64,000 nucleotides of DNA from Moellerella wisconsensis ATCC 35017 (GCF_001294465.1 NZ_LGAA01000026.1:124001-188000); one strand, 5' to 3'; positions 6,392 through 13,869 are shown, counted from the first letter of the stretch. Notes: generated by a model from the sequence alone, not told the origin. Translations and numbers: made by a program.

Positions 6392-6561
6392 AGTTTCCCC
6401 TCAATAACTAAAGCCGCTATGACTACCGCTATTGGGTAAGTGATTATTTTGAAGTAGAAAATTAACATTTCTTTTTTGGTTGGTTTCTTGACTTGAAGTG
6501 CTCGTTGCTTCATTTGACGCCCGAGTAATTTTATATACTCATCACTAATTGGCTTCATCAT
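6388..6561 (-). CDS. Hypothetical 57-residue protein with C-terminal membrane span
   Basis: ATG at 6561-6559 overlaps the upstream stop (ATGA); a second ATG follows directly. A basic helical N-half (GRQMKQRALQVKKPTKKEM) leads into a hydrophobic segment (LIFYFKIITYPIAVVIAALV). Its stop overlaps the next gene as ATGA. Function unknown. Confidence 0.5.
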   Translation of the reverse strand: MMKPISDEYIKLLGRQMKQRALQVKKPTKKEMLIFYFKIITYPIAVVIAALVIEGKL

Positions 6562-6770
6562 TCACCCTCTGGCATTGGTGGTGAGCACCAATCAGTTACA
6601 TTGCTCAGTATTCTGCTTTTCCCGTTTCGACTAAAGTGAATAAAAGTTGGCTTTTCCTGCTCATCGTAGATAAATATAGCTCTAGCATTTGCACCATTGT
6701 TTTTAGTCAAAACTACTGCGTAATCGTTAGGCAATTCCTCGCTCACCTTAACCCAATTAGTTCCCTGCAT
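6558..6770 (-). CDS. DUF551-type phage protein
   Basis: About 70 residues from the internal ATG at 6770-6768, preferred because GGGGAG lies 6 bases before it and because family members start just before the NWVKVSEELP motif. An upstream ATG at 6821 would add 17 residues unlike the family. The C-terminal VTDWCSPPMPE corresponds to the family's VTHWMPLPEPP ending. DUF551 proteins are widespread in lambdoid phages with no known role. A second DUF551 protein is encoded at 15818-16054. Confidence 0.7.
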   Translation of the reverse strand: MQGTNWVKVSEELPNDYAVVLTKNNGANARAIFIYDEQEKPTFIHFSRNGKSRILSNVTDWCSPPMPEGE

Positions 6771-6817
6771 TAGATGCTCCCCGCGATCTGTTTGATTCTT
6801 GAAATTTAAAACTTTCA

Positions 6818-7105
6818 TCACTCAATACCTCGCTTAATTGCCAGCTTAGCTTCTCTGCGAATTGCTATCCCCATTCGTTCTAGCCAGTCGGCGTATTTCA
6901 AAATTGCTTCAAGTTCGTTGCCGATACTTGGAAAATCATCATTGCTTATGTCAACTTCAAACCGACCAAATTTGTCTTTTTTTACCGTCAAATCTTGCTC
7001 AAGAGTGGTGACGCCGTTGTGGTGAGTGACTTTAAATCGTTTCAATCTGCAATCTTTTTCAAGCTTATAAAGTTCTAGCTTCATCTTGGTTTGCTTGGTT
7101 TTCAT
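6818..7105 (-). CDS. Hypothetical 95-residue phage protein
   Basis: ATG at 7105 shares a base with the upstream stop. Charged throughout, with a beta-like middle (FKVTHHNGVTTLEQDLTV) and a helical C-terminus (LEAILKYADWLERMGIAIRR). No family recognised. Position in the leftward early operon suggests an accessory function. Confidence 0.55.
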   Translation of the reverse strand: MKTKQTKMKLELYKLEKDCRLKRFKVTHHNGVTTLEQDLTVKKDKFGRFEVDISNDDFPSIGNELEAILKYADWLERMGIAIRREAKLAIKRGIE

Positions 7106-7761
7106 TATTTATCCCACTCGTAAATAGGTCTATATTCTCGACAGTAAATATCAAGACAGCCGCTAAATGTATAAGGGTCATATTGCCAGCTAATTTTCCC
7201 GCAGCACGGACAGTTCCATCGTGTTTTTCCGCTATTGCCTTTGCGTCTACGTTGCTTTTTAAGCCACTCAGGAACGCGCAAGCCTGCACTTTGCACCATT
7301 GAACGAGCATTGAAGTTAGCTAATCGGAATGTTCGTCTTTTCTGTGCATCAGCAATATCTAACGGTAGCCAGACAATGTTATCCATCGTTAAATCTGGAG
7401 TGGTGAATCGCTTAGCTATTGAAAAGTTTGTTGATGGGTATCCGCGGTCATTCAGCCAGTAAACATCATTACCGTCCCAATCTCCTTTCACGTAGCCAAC
7501 ATAACTAGTGCAGCCTTCCTGAATTACTGTCTCGCGCGGTATGTACTGACAATCGACGTGATATTCAGCAAGTGATAGAACACTTTCAGTGCATACAGGC
7601 TGGTCAATACTTCTTCCGTGCTCCCACGCCTTCTGCGCTTCCTCTAACGTGTATATATGAGCCTTATCGATATCAGTGGCATAACCTTTGCCGTCCTTGC
7701 AATGAAATGATGCGTTGCTACCCACCGTGTCACGGGTGCATATCATGTAAAATGATTTCAT
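7105..7761 (-). CDS. Hypothetical phage protein with C-terminal zinc ribbon
   Basis: A 218-residue protein, start MKSFYMICTRDTVGSNASFH. The first 150 residues are aromatic-rich and look like a phage protein that lists substrate-like YGYA and WLPL motifs; the C-terminus holds CPCCGK at about residue 187 and two further cysteines (SGCLDIYC), a likely zinc-binding unit, preceded by a basic patch (KKQRRRKGNSGKTR). Located between the helicase gene and the nin genes. I do not recognise the function; nucleic-acid binding is inference from the zinc and basic regions. Confidence 0.6.
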   Translation of the reverse strand: MKSFYMICTRDTVGSNASFHCKDGKGYATDIDKAHIYTLEEAQKAWEHGRSIDQPVCTESVLSLAEYHVDCQYIPRETVIQEGCTSYVGYVKGDWDGNDVYWLNDRGYPSTNFSIAKRFTTPDLTMDNIVWLPLDIADAQKRRTFRLANFNARSMVQSAGLRVPEWLKKQRRRKGNSGKTRWNCPCCGKISWQYDPYTFSGCLDIYCREYRPIYEWDK

Positions 7762-7786
7762 CTAGAAGTCCTTATGATTTGGTGTG

Positions 7787-9166
7787 TTAACACTCGATGT
7801 CTGCATCCTGGTAACGATCTAGCACGCTCCGCGATAAATCAGTTTGGTCTAGGCCGCCTCGGGTGTGAGTGAAGTAATAGGTTTTTTCTGCCCCTGGTGC
7901 GTGACGTGACTTTGTGCAAATAACCTCTGTTACGCCCTTCATTTCAGTGCCCGGATTGTATTTTTCATCTCGATAAATCATGAAAATAACATCAGCCTCC
8001 TGCTCGATTACTCCAGATTCTCTCAAGTCTGAGTTTCCAGGGCGTTTATTCGTCCGCTGCTCAAGGTTGCGGTTTAATTGTGCCAGGGCGACAACCGGGC
8101 ATTTTAATTCTTTAGCCAGGTTCTTTAGTCCCGTTGCAATTTCACCTACCGATTGATTCATGTTTTCAGGGTTAGTCATTTTCATCTTCTGTAGGTAGTC
8201 CACGATGATCACCCCTAGACCGCCCGTCTTTTTGTGCATTCTCCTGGCGTCAGCTCTGATTTCATGAATACTCAAGGATGGCTTGTCATTGATGTAAATT
8301 GGCGAGTCCTTAATCTCTGCTAGCGATCCGGATAATCTTGCCCAGGCTTCATCCATGTGCATTTTTGATTTTTCTTTCCCCAAAAGAGATTCCTTATCAA
8401 CTCCAGCATGATGAAAAGCAACTCTCTCAGATATCTGCCAGGCTGGCATTTCTAGGCTGTAAAACATGACTGGCTTATGATTTTTAAGTGCTACAGACTT
8501 CGTTATAGCTGTACTCATCATTGTTTTACCCATTCCTGGACGACCACCAATCACAATGAGATCCGTGTTATTGAAACCCCAGAAAGCCTTATCGATGTTT
8601 TCCATCCCGAACTCAGTTTTATACTTCCAGATATCACCATTAATCATTGATTCGATAATCTCTAGCGACTCCTCAACTCCTGTCATAATATGCTGAGTTT
8701 CCGTAGCCTGATCATTGCTAACGCTTGATATTTCTTCCTGGATTTGCCCAGCAATATCGTGAACGTGAGTTACTCCGGCTTCGTTTATCCTGGATATACC
8801 ACTTTGAAGAATTGAAATCGTTCCCCTGGCCAGTGATAGCTGCTTAACTTTTTCGACATATCCAGGCAGCATCTGGATGCTTGGTAAGTCTTTAGCGCAT
8901 TCTGCTAAATATGAAAAACCACCACTATTTTTGCTATCACCAACTTGCTCAAGCTCACTGTTAACCATTATCAGGTCTATCTTTGCACCTGCTTGGTTCA
9001 TTCGCTTCATAGCTCGAAGGATTAACTTATTACTAACCGATGTGAAGTCGTCTTCTGACAGGGTTTCAATCGCACTTACAGCCATATCCCCATATTCACC
9101 AGATGCATTTAAAATGCCGCCAATCACTGACTTTTCAGCGTATAAATCACAAAACTTGTTGTTCAT
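7787..9166 (-). CDS. DnaB-type replicative DNA helicase
   Basis: A 459-residue helicase of the P22 gp12/DnaB type. The N-terminal domain (residues 1-150, beginning with LYAEKSVIGGIL) is the primase-interaction domain. The C-terminal RecA-like motor has Walker A GGRPGMGKT (about 207-215), Walker B VIIVDYLQKM (about 324-333), and the conserved QLNRNLEQR and GVIEQEADVIFMIYRD segments. It starts 1 base after the stop of the O gene, so both are co-expressed. A phage that carries its own helicase need not recruit host DnaB with a P-type loader as lambda does. Confidence 0.95.
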   Translation of the reverse strand: MNNKFCDLYAEKSVIGGILNASGEYGDMAVSAIETLSEDDFTSVSNKLILRAMKRMNQAGAKIDLIMVNSELEQVGDSKNSGGFSYLAECAKDLPSIQMLPGYVEKVKQLSLARGTISILQSGISRINEAGVTHVHDIAGQIQEEISSVSNDQATETQHIMTGVEESLEIIESMINGDIWKYKTEFGMENIDKAFWGFNNTDLIVIGGRPGMGKTMMSTAITKSVALKNHKPVMFYSLEMPAWQISERVAFHHAGVDKESLLGKEKSKMHMDEAWARLSGSLAEIKDSPIYINDKPSLSIHEIRADARRMHKKTGGLGVIIVDYLQKMKMTNPENMNQSVGEIATGLKNLAKELKCPVVALAQLNRNLEQRTNKRPGNSDLRESGVIEQEADVIFMIYRDEKYNPGTEMKGVTEVICTKSRHAPGAEKTYYFTHTRGGLDQTDLSRSVLDRYQDADIEC

Positions 9167-9167
9167 G

Positions 9168-10244
9168 TTAAATTCCTTTTTTACGCTCTGAGTATTCGCG
9201 TTTAGCTTGCTCGTAGGTTTGCGACCATCTAGCAGGGGTTAAGATCCAATCCAGGGTCAACCAACCTTTTTCACTCAAACCAGAAAATAAACTTGATTGA
9301 GATATGAGCCTGAAGCAGGTATCCATGTGCTGAACCTCTCGCCACTGGCCTTTGTTAGTCTTTCCATTCCAAACAGCTTCCAGGTCTTTGTATGCAGGTC
9401 TGCGAGGTGTCCACTCCTGGGTGTCAATCGCTCTCTCAGGGATGTATTTATTCCAAATTTTAATCAGCTCATCGTGTGGGCAATCAACTGGGTTAATCCC
9501 GTCACGACTTTTCCATTTCAGCGCACCAGCTAGGTATCCATCAAAACGTTTCATCCTAAAAATATTTTCAATTGTGGGTCTAAATGACCAGGTGCTAATC
9601 ACATACTCCATCACCAGTTTTATTTCATCAGGCGTATAACATTCACCTTTTGATTTAACTGTGTTGAGAGCTTTCAAAATTGGTGCAGTAGATTGGAACT
9701 TGGAATTGGTTAGCTGGTTGTAATAATCAAGAATTTCGAGAGCGATATTTTCCCCCTCGGGGGTAAGGGGGATATTGTCTTTATTGTCTTTTGTAATATT
9801 GTCTTTTGTGGTTGACCGTTTCGGTAAAACCTCTTTTACTGTTTTGGTAAAGCTTTTCTTTACCGTTTCGGTAAATGTTTTACTCTTTTGGTCAATGTCA
9901 GTATTCCAGTCAGAAATATCTTTATTCATTCCAACTTTTCTGCCTTCCTGGATAAATACTTTCATGCGGATTAATTGATTTTTAGCTGTCGAGCATTTAG
10001 TGCTATCTAGCCTGGTCATCTTTTCTAGTTGAGGGTTGCTTACCCAATCCATTTTTTTGTTAAAGCCATATGTTTTTCTCCATACGGCCATAACGATAAG
10101 TAATTGATGCTTAGTAAGCCCAGCAAGCATGATTGCATCCAGTAGCTCATTAGCTATTCTGGTGTAGCCGTTATCAAGATCTGCCACTGTAGGCCTCTCT
10201 TGCCGTTGTTGTTTGCTAAAATCAGCGTATGCAACGTTACCCAT
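9168..10244 (-). CDS. O: Replication initiator, lambda O-like
   Basis: About 358 residues from the ATG at 10244-10242, which has a GGAGG ribosome site 8 bases upstream; the frame stays open to 10358 but that part belongs to another gene's frame. The N-terminal domain (GYTRIANELLDAIMLAGLTK, then QLLIVMAVWRKTYGFNKK) is the Phage_rep_O winged-helix that binds origin iterons. The middle is the low-complexity stretch encoded by the origin itself (9774-9895). The C-terminal domain probably contacts the helicase encoded next. Initiates phage DNA replication. Confidence 0.9.
   Translation of the reverse strand: MGNVAYADFSKQQRQERPTVADLDNGYTRIANELLDAIMLAGLTKHQLLIVMAVWRKTYGFNKKMDWVSNPQLEKMTRLDSTKCSTAKNQLIRMKVFIQEGRKVGMNKDISDWNTDIDQKSKTFTETVKKSFTKTVKEVLPKRSTTKDNITKDNKDNIPLTPEGENIALEILDYYNQLTNSKFQSTAPILKALNTVKSKGECYTPDEIKLVMEYVISTWSFRPTIENIFRMKRFDGYLAGALKWKSRDGINPVDCPHDELIKIWNKYIPERAIDTQEWTPRRPAYKDLEAVWNGKTNKGQWREVQHMDTCFRLISQSSLFSGLSEKGWLTLDWILTPARWSQTYEQAKREYSERKKGI
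9774..9895. other. Lambda-type replication origin inside gene O
   Basis: Four 17-bp imperfect palindromes (9812-9828, 9835-9851, 9859-9875, 9879-9895) share the form TTTACCGTTTCGGTAAA and repeat every 20-24 bases. On their low-coordinate side are three AT-rich copies of ATTGTCTTT (9774, 9783, 9798). Iterons followed, in the direction of transcription, by an AT-rich unwinding element inside O is the known lambda ori design. The encoded protein is correspondingly repetitive (KDNITKDNKDN). Confidence 0.85.
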
Positions 10245-10404
10245 GCTGTTTCCCTCCTGTGACTTCCTGACGATGCTCAAGCCGTAATTTTGCATCTTCC
10301 AATGCTGACCTGAGCGCCTTAGCTCCCTGCTCAGTGACCGAGCGATTAGCCCGATCACGCATGACGTTTTTATGCACAGCGCTGTAATTAAATTTATTTC
10401 TCAT
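10237..10404 (-). CDS. Hypothetical 55-residue protein upstream of O
   Basis: ATG at 10404-10402 with GAGGT about 9 bases before. Begins MRNKFNYSAVHKNVMRDRAN and is basic and helical (GAKALRSALEDAKLRLEHR). Its 3' end overlaps the first codons of O by 8 bases and supplies the O ribosome site. Function unknown. Confidence 0.6.
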   Translation of the reverse strand: MRNKFNYSAVHKNVMRDRANRSVTEQGAKALRSALEDAKLRLEHRQEVTGGKQHG

Positions 10405-10432
10405 GTATAATTACCTCGTTAAACAGTTTTGA

Positions 10433-10759
10433 TTAATGCGCCTCAACAGTTCCCGCTGCTGGGGCGTTTTCTTGTGTTCTCATCAAAGAAAGCTCGCCGA
10501 TTTGTTTCCATAAAAAGCGATATTCCTCTTCAGATATTTTTCTCTCACCTTCCAACACAAAATCTTTAATCCCCGATGCTGCCAGCGTTTCGCATAGCTC
10601 AGGAAATTTGTCAGTTCTGCGTAGAATTGTTGAGTCGTGGACGCCTAACGTTTTAGCCACTACAGACTGAGTTTTAGCTCTCAATGCTTGTAATGCGGTG
10701 GCGATTAGGTGATTTGATACAAATTGATTGAAGTTCTTGCGTGTAGTTGCGTAGTCCAT
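10433..10759 (-). CDS. cII: Transcriptional activator CII
   Basis: A 108-residue protein of the phage CII family. The helix-turn-helix lies at about residues 26-48 (AKTQSVVAKTLGVHDSTILR), followed by the tetramerisation helix. CII binds TTGC-N6-TTGC repeats and activates pRE, pI and paQ to favour lysogeny. Two such repeats exist in this window, one over this gene's own start and one inside Q. It lies between nutR and the O gene, as in lambda and P22. Longer than lambda CII (97). Confidence 0.9.
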   Translation of the reverse strand: MDYATTRKNFNQFVSNHLIATALQALRAKTQSVVAKTLGVHDSTILRRTDKFPELCETLAASGIKDFVLEGERKISEEEYRFLWKQIGELSLMRTQENAPAAGTVEAH

Positions 10760-10769
10760 AATTTATATT
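10737..10769 (+). promoter_or_regulatory. pRE-like CII-dependent promoter
   Basis: TTGCGTGTAGTTGC (10737-10750) is a perfect TTGC-N6-TTGC repeat and nearly matches lambda TTGCGTTTGTTTGC. A -10 TATATT lies at 10764-10769, 27 bases from the first T, exactly as in lambda pRE. It straddles the cII start codon and points rightward, antisense to cro, toward cI. Confidence 0.85.
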
Positions 10770-10830
10770 CCATTAAATAGTTACAGTTAGTCCGTTGCTC
10801 ACGATCCTGTGAGTTGAGTTTTGTATTGAT

Positions 10831-10862
10831 ACCCTTTTTCAGGGCTGGGGATTTAAAGAGCG
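10831..10862 (-). promoter_or_regulatory. nutR: boxA and boxB for N antitermination
   Basis: On the minus strand boxA CGCTCTTTA (10862-10854) is followed by boxB GCCCTGAAAAAGGGT (10845-10831), a 5-bp stem with a GAAAA loop. It differs from lambda nutR boxB only in the last base. Located between cro and cII, as in lambda. Confidence 0.88.
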
Positions 10863-10869
10863 ATTAAAT

Positions 10870-11079
10870 CTATGCTGCTTTTGGTGGAAAAATGTCATCG
10901 ATAGTGACGCTAATCCCATTGTTATTAAAAAAGCTAACTAGCTGTCTACATACTTCAAGGTCTGCTTTACGTCGCCCATTTTCATAATGGCTAATGTTTC
11001 CTTTTGTGCAGCCCAGCTCTTTAGCTAAATCTGTCTGCGTAAGCCCAAGTTTTTTTCTATATCGGCTTATATTATTCAT
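10870..11079 (-). CDS. cro: Cro-like repressor
   Basis: Sixty-nine residues from the ATG at 11079-11077, which follows an AGGAGG ribosome site; a longer in-frame start at 11115 lacks one and lies inside the promoter. Residues 7-60 form an XRE helix-turn-helix (KLGLTQTDLAKELGCTKGNISHYENGRRKA). It is the first gene of the leftward early operon, divergent from cI, so a Cro role (repression of pRM and early promoters by binding the oR sites) is expected from place and fold. Confidence 0.85.
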   Translation of the reverse strand: MNNISRYRKKLGLTQTDLAKELGCTKGNISHYENGRRKADLEVCRQLVSFFNNNGISVTIDDIFPPKAA

Positions 11080-11106
11080 CTGAACCTCCTTATTGTTCAC
11101 AATGAG

Positions 11107-11134
11107 AGTATACATAAAGTATCCGTTAATTCAA
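11107..11134 (-). promoter_or_regulatory. Early promoter pR
   Basis: On the minus strand -35 TTGAAT (11134-11129), 16-base spacer, -10 TATACT (11112-11107). The -10 overlaps the leftmost GTATACAT operator-like repeat, so repressor binding would block it. The transcript would start near 11100 and enter cro. Confidence 0.75.
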
Positions 11135-11176
11135 CATAAAAGTATACATATTGTCTGTCTACATTTATGTATACAT
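11108..11176. promoter_or_regulatory. oR operator region
   Basis: Three copies of GTATACAT (11108-11115, 11142-11149, 11169-11176) lie between cro and cI, and TACATTTATGTA at 11160-11171 is a perfect inverted repeat. Similar sequences recur at pL. They are the likely binding sites for CI and Cro; which base sets make each site is inference. Confidence 0.65.
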
Positions 11177-11192
11177 ATCGTATTATTGGGTT

Positions 11193-11846
11193 ATGAAAAT
11201 GAAATGGTATGAACTAGCCAAGTCCCTTATGAAAGATAAGGGCATTACATACGATCATCTAGCTGAGCATTTTTCGGTATCTAAAGGTGCTGTTGGGCAT
11301 TGGATGACAGGAAAGAGGGAGCCGGCATTTAATGAGATTGCCGGAATACTCGCATATGTTGGCATCAATAACCCAACCATAAATCAAGATGGTACTATTA
11401 GCATTGATGCAGATTCGATCAGTAGAGCTGAGCCGACTTACGAATACCCTCTGCTCTCTAAAGTGCAGGCTGGCTCATTTACTGAAAACAGCAATTCTTA
11501 TACAGAAAAAGATGCAATCGCATGGATACCAACAGCCAAGAAAGCTAGTGATAGCTCATTCTGGCTGGAGGTTGAAGGTCACTCAATGACAGCCCCTCAA
11601 GGTGGTCGCCCTAGCTTCCCTGAAGGAATGCTGATACTTGTTGACCCCGATCAGGATGTAGACTTCGGTGATTTTTGTATAGCACGATTACATGGTGATG
11701 AGTTTACATTTAAGCGGTTAATTAGAGAGTCGGGGCAAGATTATTTGGAGCCATTAAACCCACGGTTCGAAATGATACCGATTAATGGCAACTGCCAGAT
11801 TATAGGCAAAGTGGTTAAGTCTCAGTGGCCTGACGACACGTTTTAG
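11193..11846 (+). CDS. cI: CI prophage repressor (LexA-like, self-cleaving)
   Basis: About 217 residues from the ATG at 11193; an upstream TTG-started frame would run through the operators. The N-terminal helix-turn-helix ([20 protein letters not shown]) binds operators. The C-terminal S24 peptidase domain has the cleavage site QAG (Ala93-Gly94), nucleophile Ser131 in EGHSMT and general base Lys174. RecA-stimulated autocleavage would induce the prophage after DNA damage. The transcript has almost no leader before the ATG, as for lambda cI from pRM. Divergent from cro. Confidence 0.92.
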   Translation: MKMKWYELAKSLMKDKGITYDHLAEHFSVSKGAVGHWMTGKREPAFNEIAGILAYVGINNPTINQDGTISIDADSISRAEPTYEYPLLSKVQAGSFTENSNSYTEKDAIAWIPTAKKASDSSFWLEVEGHSMTAPQGGRPSFPEGMLILVDPDQDVDFGDFCIARLHGDEFTFKRLIRESGQDYLEPLNPRFEMIPINGNCQIIGKVVKSQWPDDTF

Positions 11847-11890
11847 GGTGTGGTTGGTGTGATGTACTTGGAATAATAGGTATAACCTGA

Positions 11891-11919
11891 TTGACCCACA
11901 TTAATTTTGCATTAATACT
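11891..11919 (+). promoter_or_regulatory. Promoter of the ImmA/DUF4411 cassette
   Basis: -35 TTGACC (11891-11896), 17-base spacer, -10 AATACT (11914-11919), about 40 bases before the peptidase gene. It lies in the 100-base gap after cI and lets the cassette be expressed in the lysogen independently of cI read-through. Confidence 0.6.
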
Positions 11920-11960
11920 TTATCTATATATTTTGTGTGTTTTTTTAAGTGGGTGAGGAT

Positions 11961-13109
11961 ATGGCGACAATAGAGTTAAAGTTGTCCCCAAAAATTATTG
12001 AATGGATAGCAGATAAGCAAGGCGTTTCTACTCTAAGCCTAGCTCAAGACCTTACACCTAAAAAACAAGATCATTTTTTGGAAGGTAAAGTAACTAAAGG
12101 AATCGCGGAGAAGCTTGCTAAATTAGCAGGCATTCCTTTTGGTTACCTTTTCTTAGATCACCCTCCTGTTGAGAAAAAGTTAGAAATACCTGATTTTAGA
12201 AGGTCTCCTGAGTACGTTGAGTTATCTAGAGATTTCACTGAAACATATAAAGATGTCTTATTTAAAGTAGACTGGTATAAAGACTATTTGAAGGACGTCG
12301 GTGCAGATATACCACTACCTTTTATTGGCAAATACACCATAAAAAGTAATGCTGAGACTGTAAGCAAAGATATAGCAAGTGTAATTGGCTTTGATATCGA
12401 AGCTATTTTAAAAAAAGTTAGGTTTGATAGTTACTTCGGAGCTGCAAGTAAGCTAATCGAGAATGCAGGGATTCTCGTGTTTAAAAATGGAATAGTTAAA
12501 AACAGTACAAAAAGAAAGTTAAACATAGATGAGTTTAGAGGCTTTTCTATAGTTGACCCTGTAGCTCCTGCAGTATTTGTTAATGGTGCAGACTCCTTTT
12601 CAGCTCAAATATTTACGTTATTCCATGAAGTTGCACATATTTGGATTGGTAAAGGTGGTATATCTGACTGGGATTATGAAAACAAAATAGAAGCTTTCTG
12701 TAATAAAGTTGCGGCATATATATTAATGCCTGACGATCTATATATAAAGAAATGGAAAAGCGAAGCGCATAGCACCGAAGAGAACATATATATAAATAGG
12801 CATGTATCTAAGTTTTTCAAGGTTAGTGAGTACGCATGTGCCATAAAAGCTAAAGACCTTGGTCTAATTGATGACGAAACGTTCGTGATGATTAGACGCG
12901 CGTGCATTCGTAATTATAATTCTGCCGAAAAGAAGAGTGATGGCGGCTCTCCATACTACACAATACCTTATCGTAATAGCAATAAAATCACCGATGCTGT
13001 TCTTGCTCTAACAATGAGCCAAAGTTTACCAATTAGAGAAGCTGGTAGAATTTTGAATATTAAAGCAGACACGGTCATAGAGTTATATAAGAAAAGGACG
13101 TCTAGATGA
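11961..13109 (+). CDS. XRE-like / ImmA-IrrE family metallopeptidase
   Basis: About 382 residues from the ATG at 11961 (a GTG at 11949 is in frame but the MATIELKLS start is the family's usual one). The N-terminal ~80 residues are the helical XRE-like region typical of long ImmA/IrrE proteins (LAKLAGIPFGYLFL). The zinc protease motif HEVAH (LFHEVAHIWIG) lies near residue 225, with the third-ligand glutamate in KIEAFCNKVAAYILMP. Such proteins are antitoxins or stress sensors that cleave a repressor. It overlaps the next gene by 4 bases and occupies the lambda rex position between cI and pL. Lower GC than the surrounding genes suggests acquisition. Confidence 0.88.
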   Translation: MATIELKLSPKIIEWIADKQGVSTLSLAQDLTPKKQDHFLEGKVTKGIAEKLAKLAGIPFGYLFLDHPPVEKKLEIPDFRRSPEYVELSRDFTETYKDVLFKVDWYKDYLKDVGADIPLPFIGKYTIKSNAETVSKDIASVIGFDIEAILKKVRFDSYFGAASKLIENAGILVFKNGIVKNSTKRKLNIDEFRGFSIVDPVAPAVFVNGADSFSAQIFTLFHEVAHIWIGKGGISDWDYENKIEAFCNKVAAYILMPDDLYIKKWKSEAHSTEENIYINRHVSKFFKVSEYACAIKAKDLGLIDDETFVMIRRACIRNYNSAEKKSDGGSPYYTIPYRNSNKITDAVLALTMSQSLPIREAGRILNIKADTVIELYKKRTSR

Positions 13110-13615
13110 TGAACTCTGATCGCTTCCTAATTGATAGTAATGTGTTTATTGAAGCTAAATATTTTCACTATAACTTTAATTACTGCCGTAAATTTTGGGA
13201 TTTCATACTAGAACTACACAAGACAGGACTGGTATATTCAATCAACGCAGTTAAAAAAGAGCTTATCAGAAAAGAAGATGAGCTATGCTTATGGGTTAAA
13301 AATGAAGTGCCTGATAGTTTTTTTGAAGATGAAGCATCATCCATAGGGAACTATGCAAAGCTGATGGTTTGGTCGCAAAACTTAAATGTACACGACAAAG
13401 CTAAAGAAGATTTTGCAGATATATCTAAGGCTGACGCGTTCTTAATAGCTCATGCTATGACACATAAGATGTCACTAATAACTCAAGAAAAAGAACAGGC
13501 AGGGGCCAAGAAAAGAATTTTAATACCAAATGCAGCAAAAGAAAATGGCGTCAAAACTCTAACCATATATGAGTTTTTAGCCAGGTATTCTGGACAAAAC
13601 TTTTCAATAAAATAA
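13106..13615 (+). CDS. DUF4411 PIN-like protein, probable toxin partner
   Basis: A 169-residue protein. The PIN nuclease acidic residues are visible: Asp in FLIDSNVFIEAKY near the N-terminus, Glu in AVKKELI, Asp in SKADAFLIAHAM, and a TQE motif near residue 130. DUF4411 proteins are regularly paired with ImmA/IrrE peptidases. PIN domains are usually RNases, often toxins. ATG overlaps the peptidase stop (ATGATG). A strong terminator follows, so the two genes form one closed cassette. A role in toxin-antitoxin control or superinfection exclusion is inference from family and position. Confidence 0.85.
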   Translation: MMNSDRFLIDSNVFIEAKYFHYNFNYCRKFWDFILELHKTGLVYSINAVKKELIRKEDELCLWVKNEVPDSFFEDEASSIGNYAKLMVWSQNLNVHDKAKEDFADISKADAFLIAHAMTHKMSLITQEKEQAGAKKRILIPNAAKENGVKTLTIYEFLARYSGQNFSIK

Positions 13616-13623
13616 CCCCCCCC

Positions 13624-13649
13624 AAGCCCTCCCCGCGAGGGCTTTTTTG
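13624..13649 (+). terminator. Strong rho-independent terminator
   Basis: AAGCCCTC, loop CCCGC and GAGGGCTT form a perfect 8-bp stem, followed by a T run. Directly preceded by eight C residues (13616-13623). Ends the ImmA/DUF4411 operon and isolates it from pL. Confidence 0.9.
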
Positions 13650-13730
13650 TGCCCGCAATTCCCCGCCAGTGTGATATTCCTCGCAAGATAAATAATTTTT
13701 TGAAAATAAATTGCCTGTAAATACAAATAG

Positions 13731-13759
13731 TTGACTTTAAATAAAGAAATAAGTCTACA
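13731..13759 (+). promoter_or_regulatory. Early promoter pL
   Basis: -35 TTGACT (13731-13736), 17-base spacer, weak -10 TCTACA (13754-13759); another -10 choice is TACATT at 13756. It lies between a terminator and nutL and is overlapped by operator-like repeats, so its role as pL follows from context. Confidence 0.65.
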
Positions 13760-13794
13760 TTATGTATTTACACCCATCTACTAATCGTATACAT
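13753..13794. promoter_or_regulatory. oL operator region
   Basis: TACATTATGTA (13756-13766) is an inverted repeat matching TACATTTATGTA at oR, and GTATACAT at 13787-13794 is identical to the three oR repeats. These should bind CI and Cro and control pL. Confidence 0.65.
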
Positions 13795-13837
13795 TTAAAC
13801 ACATCGAAGGCATGGAGCCATAGATAAACAGGATGTT

Positions 13838-13869
13838 CGCTCTTTAAGCAGATAGCGCTGTAAAAGCGC
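13838..13869 (+). promoter_or_regulatory. nutL: boxA and boxB for N antitermination
   Basis: boxA CGCTCTTTA at 13838-13846, identical to that of nutR, and boxB GCGCTGTAAAAGCGC at 13855-13869, a perfect 5-bp stem with loop GTAAA. The stem equals that of P22 boxB while the nutR stem equals lambda's. The 160 bases between nutL and N also hold an inverted repeat GATTGGTG / CACCAATC (13893-13900 and 13996-14003). Confidence 0.88.

Noticed and set aside
7235..7462. Rightward 75-codon frame
   Set aside because: Antisense to the well-supported 218-residue leftward gene, without ribosome site.
10245..10358. N-terminal extension of protein O
   Set aside because: The stretch is coding in another frame (the 55-residue gene), and the O family start is at 10244 with GGAGG.
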